DNA from: Gluconacetobacter johannae
Lineage (GTDB): Bacteria; Pseudomonadota; Alphaproteobacteria; Acetobacterales; Acetobacteraceae
Direction of reading: 5' to 3'
Assembly (NCBI RefSeq): GCF_014174305.1
Contig: NZ_JABEQH010000005.1
Coordinates: 1 to 64,000, forward strand
DNA: 64,000 nt
Made by a program: the position numbers and the translations under genes. Below, piece by piece: positions 54,302-63,386 of the stretch (positions are counted from its first letter, which is position 1; every line of letters begins with the position of its first letter). The notes beneath the pieces were generated by a model, which ran no database searches, was not told the DNA's origin, and was given only the letters and a program-made list of their open reading frames with translations.

Positions 54302-54334
54302 GGCCGCCCCGTTCGGGGCAGCCTGTTCATTTTA
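54302..54334 (+). terminator. terminator after the TonB receptor gene
   Basis: GCCCC-GTTC-GGGGC (54306-54319), with outer GGC/GCC pairs, forms a stem followed by TGTTCATTTT. It lies six bases after the receptor stop and before the class II aldolase gene, so that operon needs its own promoter. Confidence 0.75.
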
Positions 54335-54398
54335 TGCCTCTCCCCAGAGGTACGATCTGTTATCGTTTTTGCACGAAATCTCTTGATGGAGTTGAGCA

Positions 54399-55154
54399 TT
54401 GGCCTGGAACAATCTTCCTATCGACCCTGCGGGGCTGTCCATCCGGCAGGAACTGGCGGCGATCTTCCGGATCCTTGCACATTTTCGTATGACCGACCTG
54501 ATCCACACCCATGCCTCGGCGCGGGTGCCGGACAAATCGAATGCACTGCTGATTAACAGGTACAATCTTCTCTTCGATGAGGTCACGGCGTCCAGCCTGA
54601 TCGAAATCGACGAAAGCGGTGCGCTGATCCCCGAATATGAAGGGGCGGACATCAACGACGCCGGCTGCAACATCCACAGCGCCATTCATGAGGCGCTGCC
54701 CGACGTCGGGGTGGTGATTCACACCCATACGCGCGCCGGCGCCGCGGTGTCGGCGCAGCGCCACGGGCTGTTGCCGATCAGCCAGCAGGCCATGATGTTC
54801 CACGGTGCGGTCGGATACCACGAGTTCGAAGGGTTCGTCCTCTCGCGGTCCGAGCGGGCCAGTCTGGTGCGTGATCTGGGGAACCACAAGGCCGTCATCC
54901 TGCGTAACCATGGCCTCATCGCGGTGGGATCGACGGCGGCCGAGGCGTGGAACCGCATCTACAATATCGAACGCGCCTGCGAGATTCAGGTGGCGGCGCT
55001 GGCCGGCGGGTCGGAACTGGTGGTGCCGCCCGAGGCGATCCAGACCCGGATGGGGCAACAGGCGGTTTCCGACAAGCAGCTCTATATCGAGCGGATGGCG
55101 TGGAACGCCTGCCTGCGCCTGATCGAAAACGTGGGAACGGATTTTCGCCTGTAA
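54399..55154 (+). CDS. class II aldolase/adducin-family protein
   Basis: This 251-residue zinc-dependent aldolase-fold protein has zinc His residues in VVIHTHTRAGAAVSA (~108-122) and in LRNHGLIAVG (~167). The N-terminal MTDLIHTHASARVP segment is typical of class II aldolases and adducin-like decarboxylases. The likely start is TTG at 54399 with GGAG seven bases upstream. It precedes the cyclic amidohydrolase and hydroxyacid oxidase genes on the same strand, so it probably cleaves or decarboxylates an intermediate of that pathway. Confidence 0.87.
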   Translation: MAWNNLPIDPAGLSIRQELAAIFRILAHFRMTDLIHTHASARVPDKSNALLINRYNLLFDEVTASSLIEIDESGALIPEYEGADINDAGCNIHSAIHEALPDVGVVIHTHTRAGAAVSAQRHGLLPISQQAMMFHGAVGYHEFEGFVLSRSERASLVRDLGNHKAVILRNHGLIAVGSTAAEAWNRIYNIERACEIQVAALAGGSELVVPPEAIQTRMGQQAVSDKQLYIERMAWNACLRLIENVGTDFRL

Positions 55155-55282
55155 CAGGCGGTGGGGGCAGGGGCCATCCTATCGGGTGCTCCTTGCCCGA
55201 TAGGAGGGGGCGACCCGCCCTGTGGCCTCCCTGTCCCGCAGGTGAGCCCTGTGGGTGGCCGTTGCCTGCCGGGGGAGACATT

Positions 55283-56614
55283 ATGGACCATTACGACCTG
55301 ATCCTGCACAATGGCGTTGTGATTGCCGACGGACGCTGCCGGGCCGATGTCGGATGCATCGGCGGAAAAATCGCTGCGATCGGAGACCTCCGTACCGCGT
55401 CGGGGGTGCAGGTCATCGACTGCACGAACCTGACGGTCCTGCCGGGATTGATCGATCCGCACGTGCATCTGCGCGACCCGGGCGACCCGCGCGTGGAAAC
55501 CTTCCTGGGCGGCACGCGCGGTGCGGTGCTGGGTGGCATCACCACGCTGTTCGACATGCCCAACACGGCCGAACCCGTCACCAGCCGCGACCGGCTGGAA
55601 CGGAAAATCGAACTGATGTCGGGCCAGATCTGGTGTGACGTTGGACTGTATCTGGCAGCCACCAAAACCAATTCGGTGGAACTGGGGATGCTGGAGCAGC
55701 AGGAGAACGTCTGCGCCATCAAGGTTTTCCTGGGATCCGCCAAGGGCGAGCTGCTGGTGGATGACGATGCCAGCGTCGAGACGATCATGCGTGATGGCGC
55801 GCGGCGCATCTGTTTCCATTCGGAGGACGAATCGCGTCTGCAGGAGCGGAAAAAACTGTTCACGGCCGGTGGTCCTCATCGGCTGCATGCCGACTGGCAT
55901 GATGTGGAATGCGCTTTCCTGGGGACGCGCCGGCTGGCGGCGCTGGCCCGGCGCACGGGGCGGCCGATCCACATCCTGCATGTCTCCACGGCGGAAGAGC
56001 TGTCCTATCTCCGGGATTTCCGCGACCTTGTGACGACCGAACTGCTGGTCAATCACCTGACGCATTTCGGGCCGGATATTTACGACACGCACGGTGGGTT
56101 CGCGGTCATGAATCCGCCCATCCGGGACAGGCGGCATTATGATGCCGCATGGGCGGCAGTGCGCGATGGCATGGTGGATTGCATCGGGTCCGATCACGCC
56201 CCCCATTCCCGCGAAGCGAAGGAACGGCCGTGGCCGGAAACGGCAGCGGGTCTTACGGGCGTTCAGACACTGGTTCCGGTCATGCTGAATCATGTCAGCG
56301 AAGGGCGATTGAGCCTGGAGCGCATGGTCCAGCTGATGGCTGAAGGACCTGCCCGCGTCTACGGTCTGGCGAACAAGGGCCGGATCGCCATCGGATACGA
56401 TGCCGATTTTACGGTGGTGGATCCCGGCCACCGTCGCGTCATCGAGCAGGACTGGATCGCATCCCCCTGCGGCTGGACGCCGTTTGACGGGTACGAGTGC
56501 ACGGGCTGGCCGGTCATGACGGTGGTCCGGGGCCAGGTCGTGATGCGTGAGGATGAGGTGCTGGGTTCCCCATCCGGCCGGCCGGCGGTCTTTTCCACGG
56601 CAGGATTGTCGTAG
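55283..56614 (+). CDS. dihydroorotase/hydantoinase-family cyclic amidohydrolase
   Basis: This 443-residue binuclear metallohydrolase opens cyclic amides. Ligands seen are His60 and His62 in GLIDPHVHLRDPG, a probable carboxylated Lys147 in CAIKVFLGSAKGE, and His residues in ICFHSEDE and ILHVSTAEE. The closing Asp is in CIGSDHAPHSREAK. The sequence is nearer to class I dihydroorotases and allantoinases than to D-hydantoinases. Pyrimidine synthesis is not otherwise represented, and a carbamoylase and hydantoin racemase lie 18 kb away, so a catabolic cyclic-ureide role is more likely. The ATG at 55283 follows GGGGGAGA. Confidence 0.88.
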   Translation: MDHYDLILHNGVVIADGRCRADVGCIGGKIAAIGDLRTASGVQVIDCTNLTVLPGLIDPHVHLRDPGDPRVETFLGGTRGAVLGGITTLFDMPNTAEPVTSRDRLERKIELMSGQIWCDVGLYLAATKTNSVELGMLEQQENVCAIKVFLGSAKGELLVDDDASVETIMRDGARRICFHSEDESRLQERKKLFTAGGPHRLHADWHDVECAFLGTRRLAALARRTGRPIHILHVSTAEELSYLRDFRDLVTTELLVNHLTHFGPDIYDTHGGFAVMNPPIRDRRHYDAAWAAVRDGMVDCIGSDHAPHSREAKERPWPETAAGLTGVQTLVPVMLNHVSEGRLSLERMVQLMAEGPARVYGLANKGRIAIGYDADFTVVDPGHRRVIEQDWIASPCGWTPFDGYECTGWPVMTVVRGQVVMREDEVLGSPSGRPAVFSTAGLS

Positions 56615-56649
56615 CTTCGGCCTCCTGCCATAACACTCGGGAGTGGCCC

Positions 56650-57792
56650 GTGCCGTCTTTGCTGAATTACGACGACTATCGGACGCGCGCCAGATCCGTC
56701 CTGCCCCGGGGGCTCTTCGAATATATCGATCGGGGCACGGAAGACGAGAACGCGCTGCGTTATCTCCGCCGGGGCTTCGATCGTGTCATGCTGATGCCGT
56801 CGGTTCTGGCCGGCGCGCCGGTCCCCGAGTTGTCCACCCCTCTGTTCGGTCGCGTCTCGGCCCTGCCGATCGCGATCGCACCGACGGCGCTGGCGGGCAT
56901 GGTGTGGCATGATGGCGAAATCGAACTGGCGCGGGCGGCGGCCCGATGTGGCATTCCCTTCTGTGTCGCGACGCAGTCGATCACGACGATCGAGCGGATA
57001 CGGGCCGGCGCACCCGATGCCAACCTCTGGTTTCAGCTTTACGTCTGGAATGATGTGTCCCTGTCCTATGCGCTGATACGACGCGCACGTGCCAGCGGGG
57101 TCAGGACGTTGGTCGTGACGGCGGATACGCCGGTGCCGCTGAACCGCGAATACAATGCGCGAAATGGCTTCACGGTACCGTTCCGGTGTTCGGTGCCCGG
57201 AATGCTGGATCTTGCGCGTCATCCACGTTGGGTGGCGCGGGTTCTTCTGCCCCTTCTGGCCACGTCCGGCGTGCCGCGCTACGGACATTATCCCTCTGGC
57301 CTTGAGGGGAATGTGATGCGGGCATCGGCATCCGCCGTGGGGCTGAAGCGGTCGCTCGACTGGCAGGACATCGTCGAGCTGCGGCAGCGATGGGATGGGG
57401 AGCTGATCGTCAAGGGCATCGTGAATGTCGAGGATGCGCGCAGGGCGGCACAACTGGGTGTCGACGGAATCGTGGTCTCGGTCCACGGCGGTCGGAATCT
57501 CGACCCCCAGCCCGGACCAATCGACGTGCTGCCGCGGATTGCCGAGGCCGTTGGGGGGCGGATGACGATCATGGCCGACAGCGGCGTGCGCCGGGGAACC
57601 GATATCCTGAAATACCTTGCCCTCGGGGCGCAGATGGTCCTGGTGGGGCGGGCGGGCCTGTACGGGCTTGCATCAGGGGGCGAGGCCGGCGCCGTCGCCA
57701 TGATCGGGATGCTGCGTAACGAAATGGAGACGGCGATGGCCCTTCTGGGAAAGGGCCGGCCGGCGGATATCCAGCTGTTTTCCCTGTCCTGA
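56650..57792 (+). CDS. FMN-dependent alpha-hydroxyacid oxidase/dehydrogenase
   Basis: This 380-residue protein is of the lactate/glycolate/mandelate oxidase family, which oxidises 2-hydroxyacids to 2-oxoacids. Active-site residues are Tyr in LFEYIDRGTEDE, Gln-Leu-Tyr in WFQLYVWND, Lys in LIVKGIVNVEDA and His-Gly-Gly-Arg in SVHGGRNLD. The Asn that normally precedes this His (SNHGGR) is Val here. The (S)-mandelate dehydrogenase-like start suggests a membrane-linked dehydrogenase. It begins with GTG, 35 bp after the cyclic amidohydrolase, as the third gene of that operon. Confidence 0.9.
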   Translation: MPSLLNYDDYRTRARSVLPRGLFEYIDRGTEDENALRYLRRGFDRVMLMPSVLAGAPVPELSTPLFGRVSALPIAIAPTALAGMVWHDGEIELARAAARCGIPFCVATQSITTIERIRAGAPDANLWFQLYVWNDVSLSYALIRRARASGVRTLVVTADTPVPLNREYNARNGFTVPFRCSVPGMLDLARHPRWVARVLLPLLATSGVPRYGHYPSGLEGNVMRASASAVGLKRSLDWQDIVELRQRWDGELIVKGIVNVEDARRAAQLGVDGIVVSVHGGRNLDPQPGPIDVLPRIAEAVGGRMTIMADSGVRRGTDILKYLALGAQMVLVGRAGLYGLASGGEAGAVAMIGMLRNEMETAMALLGKGRPADIQLFSLS

Positions 57793-57818
57793 CGGCCGGG
57801 CAACGCCCGTGCCACAGG

Positions 57819-58709
57819 TCATGGGTCCTGCGTCGCGATCACCGCACGCACCTCGTTGAGGAATGTGTGGGCCAGTCGTGTGAGAGAACGGTTCTCGGCC
57901 CAGACGACCGACGCGGAAACGGAAATCTGCGGACGAAACGGCCGGTGAACCAGAGAGAACCGCCCGGCGGATGACGCGGTGAGGGGATCGACCACGGCGA
58001 CACCCACCCCTGCATCGGCCAGGACGCACGCCGTGAGGCCATATCTGACCTCGACGGAAAAATGGAATTCCTCTTCCGCCTGCTCGAATGATTCACGAAG
58101 GGCGCTTCCCAGTTTTGTCCCGCCTTCCAGGGCGATAAAGGCCTGTCGGCGCAGATCCCGCGGCGTGATGACATCGAGTTCGGTCAGCGGATGGGTGGCC
58201 TGCATGACGCAGATCATCTCGCCCTCGTACATGACTTCGGAGCGGATGCCGGGCTGTTCCGCAAAGCCCATGATAAAGCCGAGTTCGGCCTGGTGCGTCT
58301 CGATGCTCTCGATGATTTCTTCGTACCGCTTCACGTCGAAGAAGGTCCGGACGCGCGGGCGGCGGATCTGCATCACATGGATCGATTTCGCGATGACGCC
58401 ATATCCAAGCGGTGGTGTTGCAACAACCCGAAGCTGCCCGGCCCGGTTGTCACGAAGGTCGCGGATTCGGCTTTCCAGGCGTTTGTGGATCTCGAAAATC
58501 GACTCGGCGTCCGCCAGCAGGATTTTTGTTTCCGCGGTTGGATAAATGCGGTTATTGACACGCTGGAACAGGGCGAAACCAACCTGTTCCTCCATCGCCT
58601 TGAGGGCATTGCTGATGGCGGGCTGGGACAGCCCAAGGGCACGGCCGGTTGCAACCGTCGTATTGTAACGAACGATGGCGCGCAAAATTTCGAGCTGCCG
58701 CAAATTCAT
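57819..58709 (-). CDS. LysR-family transcriptional regulator
   Basis: This 296-residue regulator has an N-terminal winged helix-turn-helix (MNLRQLEILRAIVRYNTTVATGRALGLSQPAISNALKAME) and an effector-binding domain from residue ~95. It is divergent from the 2-hydroxyacid dehydrogenase operon; the 273-bp gap between them should carry its binding site, though I could not identify a clear T-N11-A box. It is convergent with the hydroxyacid oxidase gene. It likely controls the 58983 operon in response to a pathway intermediate. Confidence 0.93.
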   Translation of the reverse strand: MNLRQLEILRAIVRYNTTVATGRALGLSQPAISNALKAMEEQVGFALFQRVNNRIYPTAETKILLADAESIFEIHKRLESRIRDLRDNRAGQLRVVATPPLGYGVIAKSIHVMQIRRPRVRTFFDVKRYEEIIESIETHQAELGFIMGFAEQPGIRSEVMYEGEMICVMQATHPLTELDVITPRDLRRQAFIALEGGTKLGSALRESFEQAEEEFHFSVEVRYGLTACVLADAGVGVAVVDPLTASSAGRFSLVHRPFRPQISVSASVVWAENRSLTRLAHTFLNEVRAVIATQDP

Positions 58710-58982
58710 CGATAACCACCACGAATAGTATGAGGCGTTTTATCATGGTGAAACCAATTGCTAAAGCGAAATTCATCCGATAGCGTTACAAAAATGGATC
58801 ACGCTCTGATACGTCGCGACATGGAACCTTCGTTCGATCCGGCTCGTCCAGAGCGGCGTGTCATGACGCGCGTGCCGGTTGTCCGGCGTCTGATAATGTT
58901 TCATTTTTCCTTATGATGTAACGATATTGCGTAATGTGTCTGCCCTGTACATACGGGAAGATCGCGTGAAATAAGGTCGCCC

Positions 58983-59990
58983 ATGCGGGCGCCCGCCATT
59001 GCCGGGATTTTGTTGAGAATGAAGACATTGTGGCTCGACCGTCGCCCGCGCATCGTATGCGCGCATCCGCTGTACGATCTGAAGGCGGCGCTGGACATCC
59101 GGCAGGACGATTCGGTGTGCACACAGGTGTTTTCGCTTTCGGATCTCGATAACTATATAGAAGAAGCCGAAATCCTCTGCATTTCGATGCTGTGGAAGGA
59201 CTATCTTCTCGATCGCGCGCCGCGACTGAAGCTGGTGCAATCCATCAGCGCAGGCGTGGACCATTTTCCACAGAAGGTGCTGCAGGACCGGAACATCCCG
59301 CTGTGTAGCGCGCGTGGCGTGAACGCGCGGGCGGTGTCGGAGCATGTTCTCTCGTTCATCCTGAACATATCCCGCCGCCTCTTCGAGGCGCGAGACGACC
59401 AGAAGGCCGGACTATGGCGTACGCCGGTGCGGGACGCCACGAACCGTGTTCAGGAACTGACCGGAAAGCGCGTTCTGGTTGTCGGCCTTGGCAGCATCGG
59501 CCGGCGCGTCGCCCATCTTTGTCAGGCGTTCGACATGACGGTGGCCGGGGTGCGTCGCACCGTGGTGCAGGAGGTGGAGGACGGCATTCATATCGTCGCG
59601 TCGGATCGGCTGCACGAAGCCGTGGCCGAGGCCGATTTCGTGGTCCTGAGCTGCCCCCTGACACCGGAAACGCACGGCCTGGTCGATGCCGCGTTCCTGT
59701 CGTCCATGCGGCGGGATGCGTATCTGATCAACGTGTCGCGCGGCAAGGTTGTGGACGAAGCAGCGTTGTTGGACGCCCTGGACAAGGGGACGATTGCCGG
59801 CGCGGCGCTGGATACGTTTGTGGATGAACCCCTGCCTGAGGGTTCGACGTTCTGGTCCAGGGAAAATGTGATCGTCACCCCCCATAATGCAGGCGACAGT
59901 CAGTTCTATGCACGCAATGTCGTGGACATCCTGCTCGACAATATAACCAACATGGAAAATGGGACGCCTTTGCGAAACAGGGTCGTGTAA
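58983..59990 (+). CDS. D-isomer-specific 2-hydroxyacid dehydrogenase
   Basis: This 335-residue NAD(P)-dependent reductase has a cofactor fold VLVVGLGSIGRRVAHLC near residues 164-180. The catalytic Arg is in LINVSRGKVVDEAALL, the Glu in DTFVDEPLPEGS and the His in VTPHNAGDS. It interconverts a 2-oxoacid and a D-2-hydroxyacid. The ATG at 58983 has AAGG seven bases upstream; an ATG at 59019 would give a shorter protein. It is the first gene of the operon facing the LysR regulator, with the NtaA-like monooxygenase next. Confidence 0.9.
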   Translation: MRAPAIAGILLRMKTLWLDRRPRIVCAHPLYDLKAALDIRQDDSVCTQVFSLSDLDNYIEEAEILCISMLWKDYLLDRAPRLKLVQSISAGVDHFPQKVLQDRNIPLCSARGVNARAVSEHVLSFILNISRRLFEARDDQKAGLWRTPVRDATNRVQELTGKRVLVVGLGSIGRRVAHLCQAFDMTVAGVRRTVVQEVEDGIHIVASDRLHEAVAEADFVVLSCPLTPETHGLVDAAFLSSMRRDAYLINVSRGKVVDEAALLDALDKGTIAGAALDTFVDEPLPEGSTFWSRENVIVTPHNAGDSQFYARNVVDILLDNITNMENGTPLRNRVV

Positions 59991-60058
59991 GCGTCCGGCG
60001 AAACAATATTTGTTGTATTTTTAATAGATCCGTTTTTTCCCATGCGTGAGGCAGGTCC

Positions 60059-61363
60059 ATGAATTCACGAAAAATGAAACTGGGATTGTTCTTCGAGCCG
60101 TCGGGACGCCATATCAGCGCCTGGCGCCATCCGAAAGCACACCCCCAGGCCAGCGTCAGCACCGAAAATCTGGTGCAGATCGCGCAGGCCGCCGAACGGG
60201 GATTGATGGATTTCGTCTTTATCGCGGACACGAACAATGTCTGGGAAGACATGGAGTATTTCAAGAGAATCGAGCGCGCATCGGTCATCGATCCGATGCT
60301 TGTGCTGACGGTGCTGTCGCAGCATACGAAACATGTCGGCCTCATCGCGACGATCTCGACAACCTACACGCAGCCGTTTCACCTGGCGCGGAGTTTCGCC
60401 TCCCTCGATCTGGTCAGCCACGGCCGGGCGGGCTGGAACGTCGTGACCTCCATGTTCCCCGGTGAATCCAAGAATTTTGTCGGCGACCGTCATATGGCGC
60501 ACGCCGACAGATATAAAAGAGCCGAGGAATTTGTGGATGTCGTGAAAGGGCTCTGGAGGAGCTTCGATCATGACGCATTCGTCCGGGACAAGGAAAGCGG
60601 CCTTTACGTCGATCCGGAAAAGATGCATGTGCTGAATCATGTCGGCGAGTTCTTCTCGGTCCGGGGACCCCTCAACGTTCCCCGTTCCGAGCAGGGGCAT
60701 CCGGTCATCGTTCAGGCGGGTTCCTCCGGGCCCGGGCGGGACCTGGCGGCCCGTACCGCGGAAGTCGTGTTCACCGCGATGCAGAAACTGGAAGAGGCTT
60801 CGGCCTTCTATCAGGATCTGAAAGGGCGACTGGCCCAGTACGGCCGCACCGAAAATGAGTTGCTGATCCTTCCAGGGGTCTCTCCGATCATGGGGGAGAC
60901 CGAGAGCGAGGCGCAGGAGAAATACGAGGAACTGCAGTCGCTTCTTCATCCTGCGGTCGGTATCTCGCTTCTCTCGACGTTGCTGGGCGGGTTCGATCTT
61001 TCCGGATATCCGGTGGATGGCCCGCTTCCGGAGATTCCGGAGACCGAGGCCGGAAAGGGGCGTCAGGTCGTTATCGTCGAGCAGGCCAGGCGGGAGAATC
61101 TGACGATCCGCCAGCTGTACGAGAAAATCATCTGCGGCCGTGGCCACTGGCAGCCGATCGGCACCTATAAGCAGGTGGCCGACCAGTTGGAAGAATGGTT
61201 CGTCAACCGGGGGGCGGACGGGTTCAATATCATGCCGCCATCCCCACCGGACCTGGAGAAATTCTGCCGGTTCGTGATACCGGAACTGCAGCGCCGCGGC
61301 CTGTTCAGGACAGAATATGAGGGCGGTACCCTGAGAGAAAATCTGGGGCTTCGTATAGCCTGA
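60059..61363 (+). CDS. NtaA/SnaA/DszA-family flavin-dependent monooxygenase
   Basis: This 434-residue luciferase-like monooxygenase uses reduced FMN delivered by a separate reductase. It has the opening KLGLFFEPSGRHISAWRHP, LIATISTTYTQPFHLARSFASLDLVS with RAGWNVVTS, and VIVQAGSSGPGRDLAARTAEVVF. These are the hallmarks of nitrilotriacetate, dibenzothiophene-sulfone and alkyl-sulfide monooxygenases. It would oxygenate and cleave a C-N or C-S bond. No reductase is adjacent; the best candidate partner in the window is at 35125. It is followed by an MFS transporter 30 bp later. Confidence 0.92.
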   Translation: MNSRKMKLGLFFEPSGRHISAWRHPKAHPQASVSTENLVQIAQAAERGLMDFVFIADTNNVWEDMEYFKRIERASVIDPMLVLTVLSQHTKHVGLIATISTTYTQPFHLARSFASLDLVSHGRAGWNVVTSMFPGESKNFVGDRHMAHADRYKRAEEFVDVVKGLWRSFDHDAFVRDKESGLYVDPEKMHVLNHVGEFFSVRGPLNVPRSEQGHPVIVQAGSSGPGRDLAARTAEVVFTAMQKLEEASAFYQDLKGRLAQYGRTENELLILPGVSPIMGETESEAQEKYEELQSLLHPAVGISLLSTLLGGFDLSGYPVDGPLPEIPETEAGKGRQVVIVEQARRENLTIRQLYEKIICGRGHWQPIGTYKQVADQLEEWFVNRGADGFNIMPPSPPDLEKFCRFVIPELQRRGLFRTEYEGGTLRENLGLRIA

Positions 61364-61393
61364 TTGTTTCAAGACGTGCTTTGAGAGGCCGAT

Positions 61394-62673
61394 ATGCCCA
61401 TCGACGAAGATGCATTGCATAGAAAGATTATCCTGAGGCTGGTCCCTCTTTTGATCCTGTGTTTTTTTTTGCGTTCATTGATCGCGTAAACATCAGCTTC
61501 GCCGCGATGGATATGCGGCGCGATCTGTCGATTCCGGCCACCACATACGGTCTTGGCGCTGGAATATTTTTCCTGGGGTATTTCATTTTCGAAATACCCG
61601 GGAACTACATTCTGACGAAGGTCGGGGCCAGGACATGGCTTGCGGTGACGATGGTCACGTGGGGCATTATCTCGGCCGGGATGGCGTTCATCGGCAACGG
61701 GCGGGAGCTGCTGCTGCTGCGGTTCCTGCTGGGAATTGCGGAGGCCGGCTTCTATCCCGGCACGCTGTTTTTCCTGATGCAGAGCTTTCCGGAAAAGTGG
61801 CACGGCCGGGTCATCAGCTATCTGATCGTGGTGATTCCGGTTTCCAGTGCCGTTTCGTCCCTCCTGTCGGGCATGATCCTGCATTTATCCGGGATATGGG
61901 GTTTTCATGGATGGCAGTGGATCTTTCTTCTGGAAGGGCTGCCGTCCACGTTTCTGGGGATCCTGCTGTTCATCTGCCTCCCGAACTCCGTCGGCGAGGC
62001 AGGGTGGCTGAGCCATGAGGAAAGGGAATATCTCTGCAAGGTCCGGCAACGACGCGTGCAAGTCAAAGCCGATCGTACAGCCCATTCGTTCCTTGCGGTG
62101 GCCCGCGATCCCTATGTCTGGAAGCTGGCCAGTATTTTCTTCTGTCTATCTTTTGTGAATGGTACGATTCATTTCTGGCTTCCGCAAATGATCGGATCGG
62201 TCGGGTTCGATAAATACACGGTCATGCGTCTTCTGCCGATTCCGTATTTCATCGGGGCCGTGGCATTGATCATTTGCGCGGCACGGTTGGATCGATCGGG
62301 AAAGCGTCGCTGGAATATCCTGATTCCGATGGGGTTGGCATTCCTGTGTCTGATCCTGACGATTGTCTGTCAGCCGCTGATGATGAAGGGAATATTCATC
62401 ACGATTGCCATCGCATCGCTGTTTACCGTTCTTGGTCTGATGTGGGTGGTTCCGGGGCAGATTCTGCAGGGGCCGGCCGCAGCGGGGGGGATCGCGTTAA
62501 TCAACAGTATCGGGAATCTGGGAAATTTTTTCGGTCCGAGCATATTCTCGGGGCTGGTTCAGGAGACCGGGCATTACAGCGTCGGACTGGTGATGGACTC
62601 GGTCGTCATGTTTCTTTCATTTCTGATATTCTATGTGATCAGCGCAGAGAAATCGGGAGATGTCCCGTTATGA
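61394..62673 (+). pseudogene. MFS transporter (ACS family), frameshifted at a T9 run
   Basis: The ATG at 61394, with GAGAGG upstream, opens a frame encoding DEDALHRKIILRLVPLLILCF that stops after 31 codons. The rest of a normal 12-helix anion:cation symporter (AFIDRVNISFAAMDMRRDL onward to 62673) is in another frame. The join lies at nine T at 61462-61470. One extra T would give the family-typical CFFFAFIDRVN, so the gene is intact except for this point. This is either a mutation, a read error or a slippage-controlled gene. A GTG at 61459 could start a shorter protein lacking the first helix. It would import the monooxygenase substrate. Confidence 0.8.
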
Positions 62674-62699
62674 TCCGAGAGCGGCGGCAGGGGTATCAG

Positions 62700-63314
62700 A
62701 TGCTGTATGAAACCATTACGGTCACTGTATTGCCGGGGACACAGACGAAGGTTCTGGCGGATCTTCATCCCTTGCTTCTGTCGTTGAATGACGGTGGAAC
62801 CTTCCTTGGCTGCTGGGTGAGCGAAATCGGGCCGCTGAACCAGATCATCATCCTGCGCGCCTTCGTGTTGATGGACGATCTGGCGGGGGCAAGGCAGGCT
62901 TTGCTTGAATCGGGTCTCTTTCCCGACAGGGCGATCGGCGTCCGCGACGTTTCGTACCAAAGTTGGCGCGGCCTGCCGTTTCTGCCCTGTGTCCAGCCCG
63001 GCGAATATGGAAAGGTTTACGAAATACGGACTTACCATGTCCGTCCGGGCCATCTGTCCGATGTCGCCGAGGGTTTCAGGAAGACGTTGCCCGGCCGGAC
63101 GCCGCTCTCCCCTCTGCTGACGGCGATGTATAGTCTGGATGGGCCAGCGCGGTTTGCACATATCTGGCCTTACGGCAGCCTTGATGAGCGTGCACGCATC
63201 CGCCGGGAAGCGGTTGCGGCAGGTATCTGGCCGCCACGCGGCTCGGCAGGCTTTCTGACCGAGGACATGCGGTCGCAAGTAGTGGTTCCGGTTGCCTTTT
63301 CACCCTTGCGTTGA
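62700..63314 (+). CDS. tandem NIPSNAP-domain protein
   Basis: This 204-residue protein has two NIPSNAP-like ferredoxin-fold halves. The first starts LYETITVTVLPGT and reaches FLGCWVSEIGPLNQIIILRAF. The second starts VYEIRTYHVRPGHLSDVAEGF and reaches FAHIWPYGSLDERARIR. Such small proteins often accompany catabolic monooxygenase genes, but their function is unproven. The ATG at 62700 has AGGGG six bases upstream; an ATG at 62670 overlapping the transporter stop would add ten residues. It is probably co-transcribed with the transporter and sulfurtransferase. Confidence 0.82.
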   Translation: MLYETITVTVLPGTQTKVLADLHPLLLSLNDGGTFLGCWVSEIGPLNQIIILRAFVLMDDLAGARQALLESGLFPDRAIGVRDVSYQSWRGLPFLPCVQPGEYGKVYEIRTYHVRPGHLSDVAEGFRKTLPGRTPLSPLLTAMYSLDGPARFAHIWPYGSLDERARIRREAVAAGIWPPRGSAGFLTEDMRSQVVVPVAFSPLR

Positions 63315-63386
63315 CAGGCCACCGAAGGGCGGAGTGTGCGGGATTTTCCGGTGTCTCCGCTCGGGAAGAGAGGAAAGGAAAAGCGA

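Noticed and set aside
55283-56614. Calling the cyclic amidohydrolase pyrC (dihydroorotase of pyrimidine synthesis)
   Set aside because: Motifs are dihydroorotase-like, but the neighbours are all catabolic and no other pyrimidine gene is present, so a housekeeping role is not supported.
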